From contig CAYOEM010000012.1 of assembly GCA_964402975.1 (NCBI GenBank), positions 13,156 to 77,155 of the forward strand: a DNA stretch of 64,000 nucleotides. Direction: 5' to 3'. This stretch comes from CAMDKS01 sp964402975. GTDB lineage: Bacteria > Bdellovibrionota_B > Oligoflexia > Oligoflexales > RGVZ01. Under the pieces are notes generated by a model. That model searched no databases and was not told the DNA's origin. It saw only the letters and a program-made list of their open reading frames with translations. Within the stretch, counting starts at the first letter, position 1. Each line of letters opens with the position of its first letter. This document shows, piece after piece, positions 1 through 7,835 of this stretch. The position numbers and the translations under genes were made by a program.

Positions 1-452
1 GGGTTGCTAGTCGCTTGCTTGGAAAATAACGCTACAGGTTTTTTTGAGCTTAACTTAGGTTTTTTTTGTTTATGGTTGGAGTTGCTCTTCTTTGGGCTAT
101 TTAACAATCGCTCAATTTCCTGAAACCTAGATAAGTATAAGTGCTTCGAAAACGTTGTTTGTTCAAAAGGATTGCTAAAAAATGCATGCTGTTGCAGGTG
201 GCTAGGGGTCTTGGCGCCTCTTGGATTGCTGTTTTTTTGGATTAGGTCAAGTAGCTCTATTATTAGTTTATTGATCAATTTGAGAGAGGCCGCTGAAAAA
301 AAACCACCGTCATATCCTTGTTTTGAATCCGCCCCCAATCTTCGAGCCAATATATATTTGCTATGATTTACGAAATTCTCAAGGTTTGCGGCGCCAAAAA
401 CCTGAAGCTCCTCAGGACTTAGTTCGTTGTAGTTTATAAAATTTAAAGTCAT
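1..452 (-). CDS. Hypothetical protein, C-terminus cut by window edge
   Basis: An uninterrupted minus-strand reading frame of about 150 codons starts at the ATG at 450-452 and runs off the left edge of the window, so no stop codon is seen. The N-terminus begins MTLNFINYNELSPEEL. It is followed by a mixed middle with a short hydrophobic, leucine/isoleucine-rich stretch and a lysine/serine-rich tail (NSNHKQKKPKLSSKK). I recognise no family. It is soluble-looking, with no signal peptide. It is divergent from the gene at 625 and lies in the accessory region, so a mobile-element origin is plausible but not shown. The basic tail could bind nucleic acid; that is a guess. Confidence 0.5.
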   Translation of the reverse strand, partial: MTLNFINYNELSPEELQVFGAANLENFVNHSKYILARRLGADSKQGYDGGFFSAASLKLINKLIIELLDLIQKNSNPRGAKTPSHLQQHAFFSNPFEQTTFSKHLYLSRFQEIERLLNSPKKSNSNHKQKKPKLSSKKPVALFSKQATSN

Positions 453-624
453 GTCTCAGTCCCATTTTCGGTTATTAAATTGCACCACCCAATACAGAAA
501 CATTTCGCTTCTTGCAGAATGCGGGCTTAATTGGTCAACAGACCGGTATCTGTACAATAAATCTCGAGATTTGTATAATGTCGATCAGGATTACTACAAT
601 CGGGTTATATCTAAGGTAGAAAAA

Positions 625-933
625 ATGGGACAACGAATAGGATGTAAAAAACCCGTGGGAAGTGGACGCTCGAAAGGTACCCCCAACAAAAGGACTGCCT
701 TCAATAGCGTATCATCACGGCTCGGAGAGCTTGGCTATGACCTTGTCGGGGAGATTTTGCAAGATTTAGCATTGATTTCGGACCCCTACGACCGGGTCAA
801 GCTTCACCTACAGCTACTTGAATATTGCGATGCGAGAAGAAAAGCTGTTGAGATAGCCGGTGATCAACTGAATGGATCAGTAACCGTCCCGCAGGTAATA
901 TTTACTATCGAAGGCGAAAGCAAAGATCGTTAG
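625..933 (+). CDS. Small basic protein with AT-hook-like motif, phage-type
   Basis: The frame is open from 451, but I prefer the ATG at 625. It has a purine-rich site (AAGGTAG) upstream and removes an overlap with the divergent gene at 452. The product is 102 residues and begins MGQRIGCKKPVGSGRSKGTPNKRTA. The GRSKGTPNKRT stretch resembles the GRPKGSPNK motif at the N-terminus of many phage and plasmid DNA-binding proteins, including small-terminase-like and DUF5681-type proteins. The rest is helical and charged. A DNA-binding role in a prophage-like element is inference. No terminase, portal or capsid gene is visible nearby, so I do not call it a terminase. Confidence 0.5.
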   Translation: MGQRIGCKKPVGSGRSKGTPNKRTAFNSVSSRLGELGYDLVGEILQDLALISDPYDRVKLHLQLLEYCDARRKAVEIAGDQLNGSVTVPQVIFTIEGESKDR

Positions 934-1053
934 AGCGTGTTTGGCGGCCGAGTAATTTCAATCTAGTCGCTTGCTCACAAGTTTGACTCTCGGATGAAAC
1001 CTGCTCTTTTTACAGGATCGTTACTATGCTGACAATCTGGTCAATTTTAAGAT

Positions 1054-1698
1054 TTATTGTCGTCCTAGGTATCTTATTTCTTTGACCTTAGTATTAAAAA
1101 TTTCCTCAGCGCGCCTTTTTGCTTCGGCTCGATCGTCCTCACTTGGACGTATGAACCAGCAATATCCACCGTAAAATAATCCCGTTAAGTAGCAGAACAT
1201 TTTTTCATGTTGACTAGCCTCAGTGGTGAACTCATTCGATGGCTCGCCGGATATGATGGCGTATTCCATCGGCTTATCCGCTAATTTCATCGCGATTCGG
1301 AATTTAACGTCCCTAAGCGTCCCACGAACGATTTTTTGTGACTTGTCCGAGTCTTCTGAATAGAGCGAAATCTCACTTGCTGTTCTCGGTGCTATTACAA
1401 TATCTGGTGAATCCCGATCGGTGTTGATTCCCCGCGTTTCGCCGGAAATCGCGCGAAGGGAAGAATCACCCACTTGGATTACAGACTGCCTGTAGCTGAC
1501 AGTCACCATGTCGTCAGTTAAATTTGTTACTTTAAAATGATTTCGGCGTGCAGTTGAATCGATTTTAACAAATTTAGGAACTTTTCTTGCGGCGTCGACA
1601 ACCTCTGGAAGCTCTGCCTGCCAGCGATAGGTTGTGCAAGAAAAAGATGTTAGTAAAACAAGGACGGACAAAAATAATGGGACTGTTCTTTGGGGCAT
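1054..1698 (-). CDS. Hypothetical lipoprotein
   Basis: This 214-residue protein starts with a short basic N-terminus, a hydrophobic core and a lipobox (LTSFSC, Cys about residue 21), so it should be a lipid-anchored envelope protein. The start has a good AGAGG site six bases upstream. The mature part is mixed and hydrophilic, with a conserved-looking central block (ISGETRGINTDRDSPDIVI) and a charged C-terminus (RAEAKRRAEEIFNTKVKEI). I do not recognise a family. It stands alone, facing away from its right-hand neighbour by about 220 bp. A cell-surface function is likely, but nothing points to a specific activity. Confidence 0.7.
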   Translation of the reverse strand: MPQRTVPLFLSVLVLLTSFSCTTYRWQAELPEVVDAARKVPKFVKIDSTARRNHFKVTNLTDDMVTVSYRQSVIQVGDSSLRAISGETRGINTDRDSPDIVIAPRTASEISLYSEDSDKSQKIVRGTLRDVKFRIAMKLADKPMEYAIISGEPSNEFTTEASQHEKMFCYLTGLFYGGYCWFIRPSEDDRAEAKRRAEEIFNTKVKEIRYLGRQ

Positions 1699-1919
1699 TG
1701 TTAACCTCTTAATAGCAAAATAACTTCCGGGTTTACGGCGATCTTGTGCCGCAGTCTTGGCGAACCTTTAACATGCGTCGAAACTAGCAAATCTAACATC
1801 GATAGTGTGCCCTAATAAAAAGGGAATAGTCAATTTCACTTTGATTAGAAGGAAGAGTCAAGCCGGTGGCTTCGCTAGCTATTATGTCCAATTCAATCCC
1901 CAATAATTTTTTAGACAAA

Positions 1920-2429
1920 TCACTCCATGCGACAATTTGTTTCAGCGCTAATACCTTCTCCGCTAGTGTAACTTGCTTTTCCTTTGACTAAATCGATAGA
2001 CAACGATTGTCCGCCCCAGGTGGCAATGACACTTCCGCCGCGCTGTTCACATCGAAGATAAATTTGATCCAAAGTATCAATCTTCAAAGACGTATCAGCA
2101 CCATTTTCCTGCCCCAAGATTGGGCTGAGAAGAGTAACTTTGGCCAGCCTGTGATTAGTTGCTTTTTCCCCGGCCTTTAGGTCGCACAGGCCTTCTATGA
2201 CGGTTACCCAGTCGCCCTTCGCAAGTTTTGATGGATGCGGATATTCAAATTTGAGTCTAAATGTTAAAAGCTCTCCACCGTATGGTTTTGTCAGACATGT
2301 CTCGTCCACCCATATCCCATAAACTTTCTTGTTAGAGGGCGCATTTCCTTTAAGGATACTTTTGACTTGGCCACCCTGAGTACATCCCGCAATTATCGAA
2401 ATTGAAAATAAGAGTGCGATGCTTCGCAT
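1920..2429 (-). CDS. Hypothetical lipoprotein
   Basis: A protein of 169 residues with a classic lipoprotein signal (MRSIALLFSISIIAGC, Cys16). The start follows a GAGGGAG ribosome site. The mature region has four further cysteines (ETCLT, GLCDL, YLRCEQ, ETNCRM), which could form two disulfides in the periplasm. No family is recognised. It lies 81 bp downstream of the restriction-type nuclease-domain gene on the same strand and may be co-transcribed, but their functions look unrelated. Confidence 0.7.
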   Translation of the reverse strand: MRSIALLFSISIIAGCTQGGQVKSILKGNAPSNKKVYGIWVDETCLTKPYGGELLTFRLKFEYPHPSKLAKGDWVTVIEGLCDLKAGEKATNHRLAKVTLLSPILGQENGADTSLKIDTLDQIYLRCEQRGGSVIATWGGQSLSIDLVKGKASYTSGEGISAETNCRME

Positions 2430-2510
2430 ATTAGGTACTCCCTCTAAAATTCTGCAGCATACTAATGGCTACCAATCTGATTACCAGATTCACGCCCTTA
2501 GAAGCTCCTT

Positions 2511-3335
2511 TCAAGCGCTCTTCTTGGTGTCTTCAACCGTGATAGGTTCGTTTGTGGGGTTGCTTGGGCCAACGCTCGGATTTGCTGCATGGGGTGCGGG
2601 GGCAGCTGCCGCCGATTTTTGCCTTCTTTTTCGACGCTTTTTCTTCGAAAGTCCAATTTCTCCGGCATCCATTAACGACTCTTTTGTGACAATGGCTTTT
2701 AGAGACTCAAACACATCTTCCATGTCTAGTCTCGCGTCAGCTTGTCGATTTAACTCTCTTCTGAGTACATTCAGCACATCCTGAGAGAATAAGACCTTTA
2801 CCACTACGCTTGGCTTTAGTGCCTTTTTCTGCCCCCAGAACTCGTCTAACAGCTCGTTAGTCATGGATTTTTTACAAAGCATGGAAACCATGCCCCAGAA
2901 GGATTCGAGATTTGATTCCAAGAAGTCAGTTTCAAAAGCTAAATCACTTTTAATGCCCTCATTTTCAGCAAATGAAACGTGGTAGAGCTGCCAATGGCAA
3001 CCGTTAGTTAGAAGCACCCATGGCAGGCCTGATCGCGAGGCATAATTCTCAGCTTGCTCAATGTGCTTAGCAGATAATGATTTAACGCCTGCGGCTTTTG
3101 CTTCTACCAGAAGTTCAATTTCACCATCGATTTTCAGTGCGATGTCACAGTAGCGGTCTTTGATGGCGAGTTCTTTTGAAATTTCTCCCTTGAGGCTGTC
3201 ATATTCCAAAGCCTCTTCAAAAAATTTGGTTAGATACATTACGGTGTCCGATTCATTCGCATCACGCTCTCGGGCTTCCTTGAACACCTGGGCATATTTT
3301 TTGAGAGTCGCCGCGAGTTTTTTATCGAGTGCCAT
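2511..3335 (-). CDS. HsdR_N-type nuclease-domain protein (orphan)
   Basis: The N-terminal ~170 residues match the type I restriction enzyme R protein N-terminal (HsdR_N / DUF4268-like) fold. A helical lead-in is followed by KDRYCDIAL (metal-binding Asp), then ELLVEAKAAG (the E-x-K half of a PD-(D/E)XK site) and LPWVLLTNGCHWQLYHV, the typical strand after the active site. There is no helicase region; the protein ends instead with a basic run (KKKRRKRRQK) and an Ala/Pro-rich tail. The ATG at 3335 is preceded by GGAAAGG, whereas the ATG five codons upstream lacks a site. Such orphan domains occur in phage and defence islands. A nuclease role is inferred from the motif; activity is not certain. 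Confidence 0.75.
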   Translation of the reverse strand: MALDKKLAATLKKYAQVFKEARERDANESDTVMYLTKFFEEALEYDSLKGEISKELAIKDRYCDIALKIDGEIELLVEAKAAGVKSLSAKHIEQAENYASRSGLPWVLLTNGCHWQLYHVSFAENEGIKSDLAFETDFLESNLESFWGMVSMLCKKSMTNELLDEFWGQKKALKPSVVVKVLFSQDVLNVLRRELNRQADARLDMEDVFESLKAIVTKESLMDAGEIGLSKKKRRKRRQKSAAAAPAPHAANPSVGPSNPTNEPITVEDTKKSA

Positions 3336-3925
3336 AAGAATCCTTTCCAAATTTTCTAGAATGAAATATCGCCTCGCTGTTACGAAGGCACTAGCTCTTC
3401 GGCTAGAAGCCGATTCACATTAGGAAAATTACCGCGATTTTCCTAAAACGTAGTTTTTTGAGATAGTTAAATTGTATTTGGAACTAACGTGTGAGAGAGG
3501 TAGAACATTAAGTAGCTGATAGCCCGAACATCAGGAATATCTGAATCGGATAATATAATAATGCTAATTAAGGATTAAGGTGTAAATATTATTCCAATGA
3601 TCGTCTAGATAGTAAAAGAGCCTGCCAAGATATCCTGACGGTTTCTGAATGGCGTTGTTATTTCCTCAAATCAGGTAGAGATCAGAGCCGCCATTGCGCG
3701 CCCCACCGCTTCCGCCAAACGCTTCGCACCAACGTCGCGCCCATCCGCATTTAAAGCTAGCCATTCATTACCCCGCGGTTGGTTGTCTTAGGCATTTTAA
3801 AAGACATCTTAACAAGCCAACATTAGGGGATTATTCGGGTGACTTCAAGCTGTGCGGTCCCGCAGCCGCTAGATCCTAAAAGTGGCAGAAGTAATTTCAG
3901 AGTAGTTAGTCTGAAGGAGAAAGAT
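3336..3925. other. Gene-poor stretch of 590 bp
   Basis: I see no convincing gene here on either strand. Short open frames in the stretch lack ribosome sites. It contains the perfect inverted repeat at 3421-3445, a smaller hairpin (CTAGC-tcttcg-GCTAG near 3391) and AT-rich sequence around 3550-3600 that could hold promoters. The segment at 3690-3830 is richer in CG and may be decayed coding sequence; I could not assign it. Confidence 0.4.
3421..3445. promoter_or_regulatory. Perfect 9-bp inverted repeat, candidate operator
   Basis: TAGGAAAAT and ATTTTCCTA pair perfectly around a 7-base spacer (TACCGCG). It lies 86 bp upstream of the start of the nuclease-domain gene at 3335. There is no T-run on either side beyond the stem, so an operator is more likely than a terminator. 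The binding protein is unknown. Confidence 0.45.
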
Positions 3926-4138
3926 ATGAAGTATTTTCTTGTGATTATAGCGCTTAGTTTCAGCTCTTTAGCGTCCGCCAGCGAGTTTTGTGCCGGATTC
4001 GAGGAAGGGTGGAAGACGGTCAAAGGGGAGATGTCGCTTGTTCCGATGTGCCCACTGGAGCCGCTAACACCTCTGGGTTCAACCCCTTATCGTGAAGGAT
4101 TAAAGGCCGGGATGAGGGCTGCCCAGCGTGGCTTCTAG
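3926..4138 (+). CDS. Small secreted protein
   Basis: The product is 70 residues: MKYFLVIIALSFSSLASAS is a clear type I signal peptide, leaving a mature protein of about 50 residues. The start is set by GAAGGAGA seven bases upstream of the ATG at 3926; the longer open frame from 3839 has no site. The mature part contains two cysteines and ends in a motif of the form GSTPYREGLKAGMRAAQ. That pattern, where a small exported protein ends in a Y-x-x-G-x-x-x-G helix, recurs in this kind of genome, but I know no function for it. Confidence 0.6.
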   Translation: MKYFLVIIALSFSSLASASEFCAGFEEGWKTVKGEMSLVPMCPLEPLTPLGSTPYREGLKAGMRAAQRGF

Positions 4139-4232
4139 GACTATTTCGGAGTTCCCTAAACCAGTTATCTAGATGGGCAATACCCTGGGAGCTACATTGT
4201 AAAAATCTCGAAAAAGATGGAGATGAAACCAC

Positions 4233-4418
4233 ATGAAAAATTTTTTAGGTATAGTCTCCGTTGGAGCAGCTATAAACTTATTTGGAGACTGTTTTGTGAA
4301 GGAGTTAAGTCAGAATCAGGTAATTTCGATCGCCGGTATAGGCGTCATCACAAGTATCTGGTATTTTTGTATGCAAGTTGAAGCAATAGTTAGTCATTAT
4401 TTTAAAACAAAATCATAG
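4233..4418 (+). CDS. Small membrane protein
   Basis: A 61-residue protein with two hydrophobic segments (about residues 4-18 and 29-50) and little else. A GGAGAT stretch lies upstream of the ATG. No family is recognised. It stands between a small secreted protein and a divergent secreted protein in a region full of short envelope genes. It could also be a spurious frame, because the ribosome site is only moderate. Confidence 0.4.
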   Translation: MKNFLGIVSVGAAINLFGDCFVKELSQNQVISIAGIGVITSIWYFCMQVEAIVSHYFKTKS

Positions 4419-4583
4419 TCGTTTAGTTCAGGAACTGGGAAGGCTGGGACTTCATTATTTGCGAACGAGTTTTATTCGCCGATAATATGATGATTTCCTG
4501 TATTCGCGTCTATCAAAAGACCTGTGAAAGCAATCATTTTAGCTTAATGGTAATTAGTAAACCGCGACAGTCTTGGTTAGGTT

Positions 4584-5132
4584 TTATAATCTATACTTGA
4601 AATCGACTCCAAAAAATAAAAACAGACAGCCTAGCTGAGACGTCGGCGAAAGCATGCGATTTTCCTGTTTATAGACCTTAGTGCCGAGATCATTTTCACA
4701 CGACTCAAGCCCTTTTTCGGCCGCGCCGATCTTCGTTGCCCCTCTGTTGAAAGCCCATTTGGAATCAGTTTTTTCGAAACTCATAAATGATAATATGTGT
4801 TTACAAAGTGAACCAGCTTGCTGATTGACCCAAATCCTGCCGTCCGTGCTAGTAAATGTAGTCCACGCGCTACGCCCTTCGGAATATATACTGCAGGTTA
4901 GCCATCCCTGCTTCTTGACTACTACCTCGCGCCAGAGGCAGTCAATCTCCGTGGCATAGGCCAAATTTGGTGACGCTGTCTTCGTCGTGCAAGTCGGCTC
5001 GATCCAAGCAACCCCGTCGTCGGTTTTCAGAAAAAATCCCCCAGCTGGCAGATCCGACGACAAACAAGTTGTCGCCCATAACAGCGCACATGAGGAGATC
5101 CATAAACCGATATTTAGCGAGCTCGTTCTCAT
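4584..5132 (-). CDS. Hypothetical secreted protein
   Basis: A protein of 182 residues with an N-terminal hydrophobic signal (about residues 8-26, ending CLSS). GGGGG lies seven bases before the ATG. The mature protein is rich in Trp and Cys (ACTC-type spacing is absent; cysteines occur at WIEPTC, IDCLW, LTCSIY, LCKHI, LESCEN and GCLF), suggesting disulfide bonds. It is followed upstream by another exported gene (5216-5734) on the same strand, so the two may form a unit. No known family. Confidence 0.6.
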   Translation of the reverse strand: MRTSSLNIGLWISSCALLWATTCLSSDLPAGGFFLKTDDGVAWIEPTCTTKTASPNLAYATEIDCLWREVVVKKQGWLTCSIYSEGRSAWTTFTSTDGRIWVNQQAGSLCKHILSFMSFEKTDSKWAFNRGATKIGAAEKGLESCENDLGTKVYKQENRMLSPTSQLGCLFLFFGVDFKYRL

Positions 5133-5215
5133 TTAGTTCCCCCATGATTAAATCTAGACTTCGCCCTGATTTGCAATTAGTCAGCAAAACCACTGGGGCT
5201 GATTTTAGACCGAGA

Positions 5216-5734
5216 TTACTGCTCCGTAAGTGGAAATTCTGTGTCGGACGCCGTTACACCACTAACGGGACCACCAGCTACCTTAAGAGTAGGCGTAGAC
5301 AGTGAAATATTCACGGTAAAGCGGAGCAAAACATTATTACCCGCCCTACAAAAATTCTGCTGCTCGGTGTTAACGGCTTTAAGGTTGAACGTACAGCTGC
5401 TCAAATATCCGCCAGCATAATAAACTTGAGTCCAAAGGAGTCCTGTACCATCCGAATTCTTCGTCAATTGGGCTGCTGCCAGGGCACAGCTGAACGAATG
5501 TTCACAACCCTGGACATTATTAACCCCATTTAAATCCCCAGTTGCTGCATACGACCATCGCCGCTCCAATCCAATACTTAATATTTCCGAACTTCCATCG
5601 GGACACATCACGGTAGTTACTTCACTTTGGCGGGCAACTGTACACTTGGTCTTGTCATCCTTCTCTTTTGAGCAGGACAAGGATAGAGTCACAAGCCCGA
5701 AGGATAGCAAAAACTTGTCAAAAGTGATTGTCAT
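5216..5734 (-). CDS. Hypothetical lipoprotein
   Basis: A protein of 172 residues. MTITFDKFLLSFGLVTLSLSC gives a lipobox (LSLSC) with lipidation Cys21. The mature region starts with a charged linker (SKEKDDKTK) and has several cysteines that probably pair in the periplasm. No family is recognised. The ribosome site is weak (GGGAAAT). It lies immediately upstream of the secreted protein at 4584-5132, same strand, with an 83-bp gap. Confidence 0.6.
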   Translation of the reverse strand: MTITFDKFLLSFGLVTLSLSCSKEKDDKTKCTVARQSEVTTVMCPDGSSEILSIGLERRWSYAATGDLNGVNNVQGCEHSFSCALAAAQLTKNSDGTGLLWTQVYYAGGYLSSCTFNLKAVNTEQQNFCRAGNNVLLRFTVNISLSTPTLKVAGGPVSGVTASDTEFPLTEQ

Positions 5735-6081
5735 AGTAAAAATTTCCCAAATTTCATCTAGAGAGATAATGGTAAATCGGCTCGAATGGAGTCTATCAGT
5801 CAGGCGTACATAATCAATGCTATTAGGTTCAAGCCAAATTTCTCGAAAAGAACACGGTTTAGGTGTTTAGCCCACAAGGCAGAGTGGCTCGCGCTAACTT
5901 AAGCAGACGGATATTTCGAATAGCAAACCGTTAGCAAACATCCCGCCAAAACCAAGCGACCCACTGATAAATACCCCGCCACCAAAACCTTATAATGCGG
6001 TATTTATTGACGAATTTTTCCCCTCACTTTTTTACTAATCAGCTTCAACAACTCGACCGATTTGCGCTACTGGGGGGAGCG
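5735..6081. other. Intergenic stretch of 347 bp holding one 36-bp repeat copy
   Basis: No gene is supported here. It separates divergent gene groups and contains the first copy of the 36-bp direct repeat (5920-5955). A TATAAT box lies at about 5988-5994 (CCTTATAATGCGG) and could serve the gene starting at 6082, but I cannot see a good -35 partner. Confidence 0.4.
5920..5955. repeat. 36-bp direct repeat, copy 1
   Basis: This sequence is repeated without a mismatch at 10703-10738. It begins ATAGCAAACCGTTAGCAAAC and contains two AGCAAAC words 11 bp apart, then CCCGCCAAAACCAA. The two copies are in the same orientation and 4783 bp apart. See findings for interpretation. Confidence 0.95.
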
Positions 6082-6312
6082 ATGAAACTTGGTGTGATTC
6101 TGATGACGTCTCTGCTTTTAGCTGGTGTTGGTTATGTTTATCAATCCGTCCAGGGCGAGGTCGATAGCACGGACAGGATCGTCGCAAACGGGTCGGAAAC
6201 GCTCTATGGGAGAGGCTGCTGTAGCCACCACGGTGGGCAGGACTATTGCAGAAGTGATGGCAGGTGGGTGTGTCGAGACGGGACAGTATCGCCCAGTTGC
6301 AGGTGCTACTAA
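6082..6312 (+). CDS. Small exported Cys-rich protein
   Basis: I start this at the ATG at 6082, behind GGGGGGAG; the longer frame from 5995 has no site. The 76-residue product has a signal sequence or anchor (MKLGVILMTSLLLAGVGYVY) and a cysteine-rich end, RGCCSHHGGQDYC followed by WVCRDGTVSPSCRC. The CCSHHGG and RDGTxSPSC elements occur in short bacterial proteins of the DUF3761/excalibur-like type. With six cysteines it is probably disulfide-bonded outside the cytoplasm. It heads a same-strand run of three genes. Confidence 0.65.
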   Translation: MKLGVILMTSLLLAGVGYVYQSVQGEVDSTDRIVANGSETLYGRGCCSHHGGQDYCRSDGRWVCRDGTVSPSCRCY

Positions 6313-6366
6313 CTTTGACCAATAGGGCCATCACGGGCCAAATTGTTAAAAAGAGAAAGGCTTGCC

Positions 6367-6573
6367 ATGATAAAAGTCATATCTTTTGTTCTTCTTTCCA
6401 ACATCGTACTTACTAGCTGCGAGACAACCACAGATTGGTCAAAAGTTGATTTAAGCCCTCTACAAGCTCTTACGAATACTTGGGCGCCGCCAAGAGTTTC
6501 TGAGGGCGAGTGCAGAACATATACGAAGCTAGATGAATGGGGCACGCCCGTGCAGGTGACCCGATGCAAATAA
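6367..6573 (+). CDS. Small lipoprotein
   Basis: The start at 6367 has GAGAAAGG eight bases upstream. The 68-residue product has a lipobox (MIKVISFVLLSNIVLTSC, Cys about residue 18) and a short mature part containing two more cysteines. Its stop overlaps the start of the next gene (ATG at 6564), so the two are translationally coupled. No family is recognised. Confidence 0.6.
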   Translation: MIKVISFVLLSNIVLTSCETTTDWSKVDLSPLQALTNTWAPPRVSEGECRTYTKLDEWGTPVQVTRCK

Positions 6574-7406
6574 GAAGATTTAAATTTAATGCGTTCATTA
6601 TAGCATTTGTTTTAAACGCCATCCTATTACTTAACGGCTGCAAAGCAGCTTATACCTACGAGCTATACAAATACAGTGCCACCAAGGAAAACTTGATTGC
6701 TACATTTCCGGGCGAATCAGAATTTCAAGCTGAGCATAATTGCAAAATTTTCTCTGAAATGCATGACAAGGAATATGGCACAAGGTTAATGTGTTTGAAG
6801 GGTGGCAGCTCTGCAGACGGAACGCCCGGTGGCGGCAATACAGGAATGCTAATATTCATTTTGATTGGAATGGCCGCAGGGATGTTACTTGTTAAGTTCT
6901 ATAAAACAATGACCGTAAATATAGCGGCGTGCATAAAATGTCGTAATCCAATAGCAGAAATCGATTTGCGCTGCTCCAAGTGTGAAGAACCGGTAATCTC
7001 TCAACGCTCATCTAACAGCTCAACAACGGCCGAGCGCTGGCATAAGCATTGTGATGATTATGAGATAGACCCTCAACATCGCGAGATTCTTTGGCAGAAG
7101 GGTAGAAAACTGGATAAATCTGCTGTTATTGGCTGGAGTGTCCTATCTATACTCGTCGGAGCTGTCTATTACGCTTGTTTGAATACGAATTCAGGTGAGA
7201 GTAATCAGAGAGGTCATGTATGGCTGATTTTTCTACTGGCTAGCCTCGTGTTTGCCTCATTGGTGGCTCTGAATGGACAAATGTTTTCCTGGATCAAGGA
7301 AGCGTTCGGTGCTGACAAGGAGAGGTATGAACAGTCAACTATACTATTTGGTTTTTTTATTTGGATGGTCTGGGCTTTTTCGTTTTGGAGTAAAGTTTCT
7401 ATTTGA
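6564..7406 (+). CDS. Membrane lipoprotein with cytoplasmic zinc-ribbon
   Basis: A 280-residue protein starting at the ATG overlapping the previous stop. It has an N-terminal lipoprotein-like signal (ending LLLNGC), a short extracytoplasmic part, a transmembrane helix after a GGG hinge (GMLIFILIGMAAGMLLV), then a two-CxxC zinc ribbon (CIKCRNPI ... CSKCEEPV). Three or four further membrane helices follow to the C-terminus. Zinc-ribbon/TM architectures of this type are common and of unknown role. The ribbon should be cytoplasmic. Part of the 6082-7406 run. Confidence 0.65.
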   Translation: MQIRRFKFNAFIIAFVLNAILLLNGCKAAYTYELYKYSATKENLIATFPGESEFQAEHNCKIFSEMHDKEYGTRLMCLKGGSSADGTPGGGNTGMLIFILIGMAAGMLLVKFYKTMTVNIAACIKCRNPIAEIDLRCSKCEEPVISQRSSNSSTTAERWHKHCDDYEIDPQHREILWQKGRKLDKSAVIGWSVLSILVGAVYYACLNTNSGESNQRGHVWLIFLLASLVFASLVALNGQMFSWIKEAFGADKERYEQSTILFGFFIWMVWAFSFWSKVSI

Positions 7407-7526
7407 ATTTACTCGATTAATTTATTGAGAGCAGAAATCGAAATTTATGAGATTGCTCACTCAGAAAGTTTGAAGTCGTGAGGTTTTAAAAATCTTTAAT
7501 AATATTAATGCTAACTACCGTCTCAT

Positions 7527-7769
7527 GTGAGACGTGTCCGGCTTGCTAGTAAGCTAGAGTGGGGTTATAGCGTCTACGAGAAGGGACCTAATCAGTGCTA
7601 CGAGTATAGAAGCTTTTTCTTTACCAAAGAGGATTGTGACTGGTATTCAGAAAAAATGGCACTGAGATGCCTGGGTGGTGAATATCTCCAAGAGCTTGAA
7701 ATGCAGCAACCCGCTTGTTGGAAGACGGAAGGGATCGCTGCTAGAGGGGAGTGTAATCGCCTGGACTAA
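7527..7769 (+). CDS. Short ORF, possibly truncated paralogue of upstream gene
   Basis: An 80-residue frame with a GTG start and no clear ribosome site. Its centre (YSVYEKGPNQC, CDWYSEKMALRCLGG) follows the same spacing of aromatic and Cys residues as the extracytoplasmic part of the protein at 6564 (YELYKYS, CKIFSEM, RLMCLKGG), which suggests a duplicated domain that has lost its signal sequence. In another frame, just upstream, an ATG at 7508 would encode a short TVSCETC peptide before a stop, so a frameshifted lipoprotein is possible. Confidence 0.35.
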   Translation: MRRVRLASKLEWGYSVYEKGPNQCYEYRSFFFTKEDCDWYSEKMALRCLGGEYLQELEMQQPACWKTEGIAARGECNRLD

Positions 7770-7835
7770 GCAGCATTCTTAAAGAAGTATTAAATTATAT
7801 AAATCCGATTCCTAAAGTGGTTTGCTAATCACGTT

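Noticed and set aside
172..366. Short plus-strand ORF
   Set aside because: It is antisense to the better-supported minus-strand frame 1-452 and has no ribosome site.
451..933. Phage terminase small subunit
   Set aside because: Only the AT-hook-like motif supports this; no other phage packaging gene is in view.
7..975. CTAGTCGCTTGCT present at 7-19 and 963-975
   Set aside because: A 13-base match is expected several times by chance in 64 kb.
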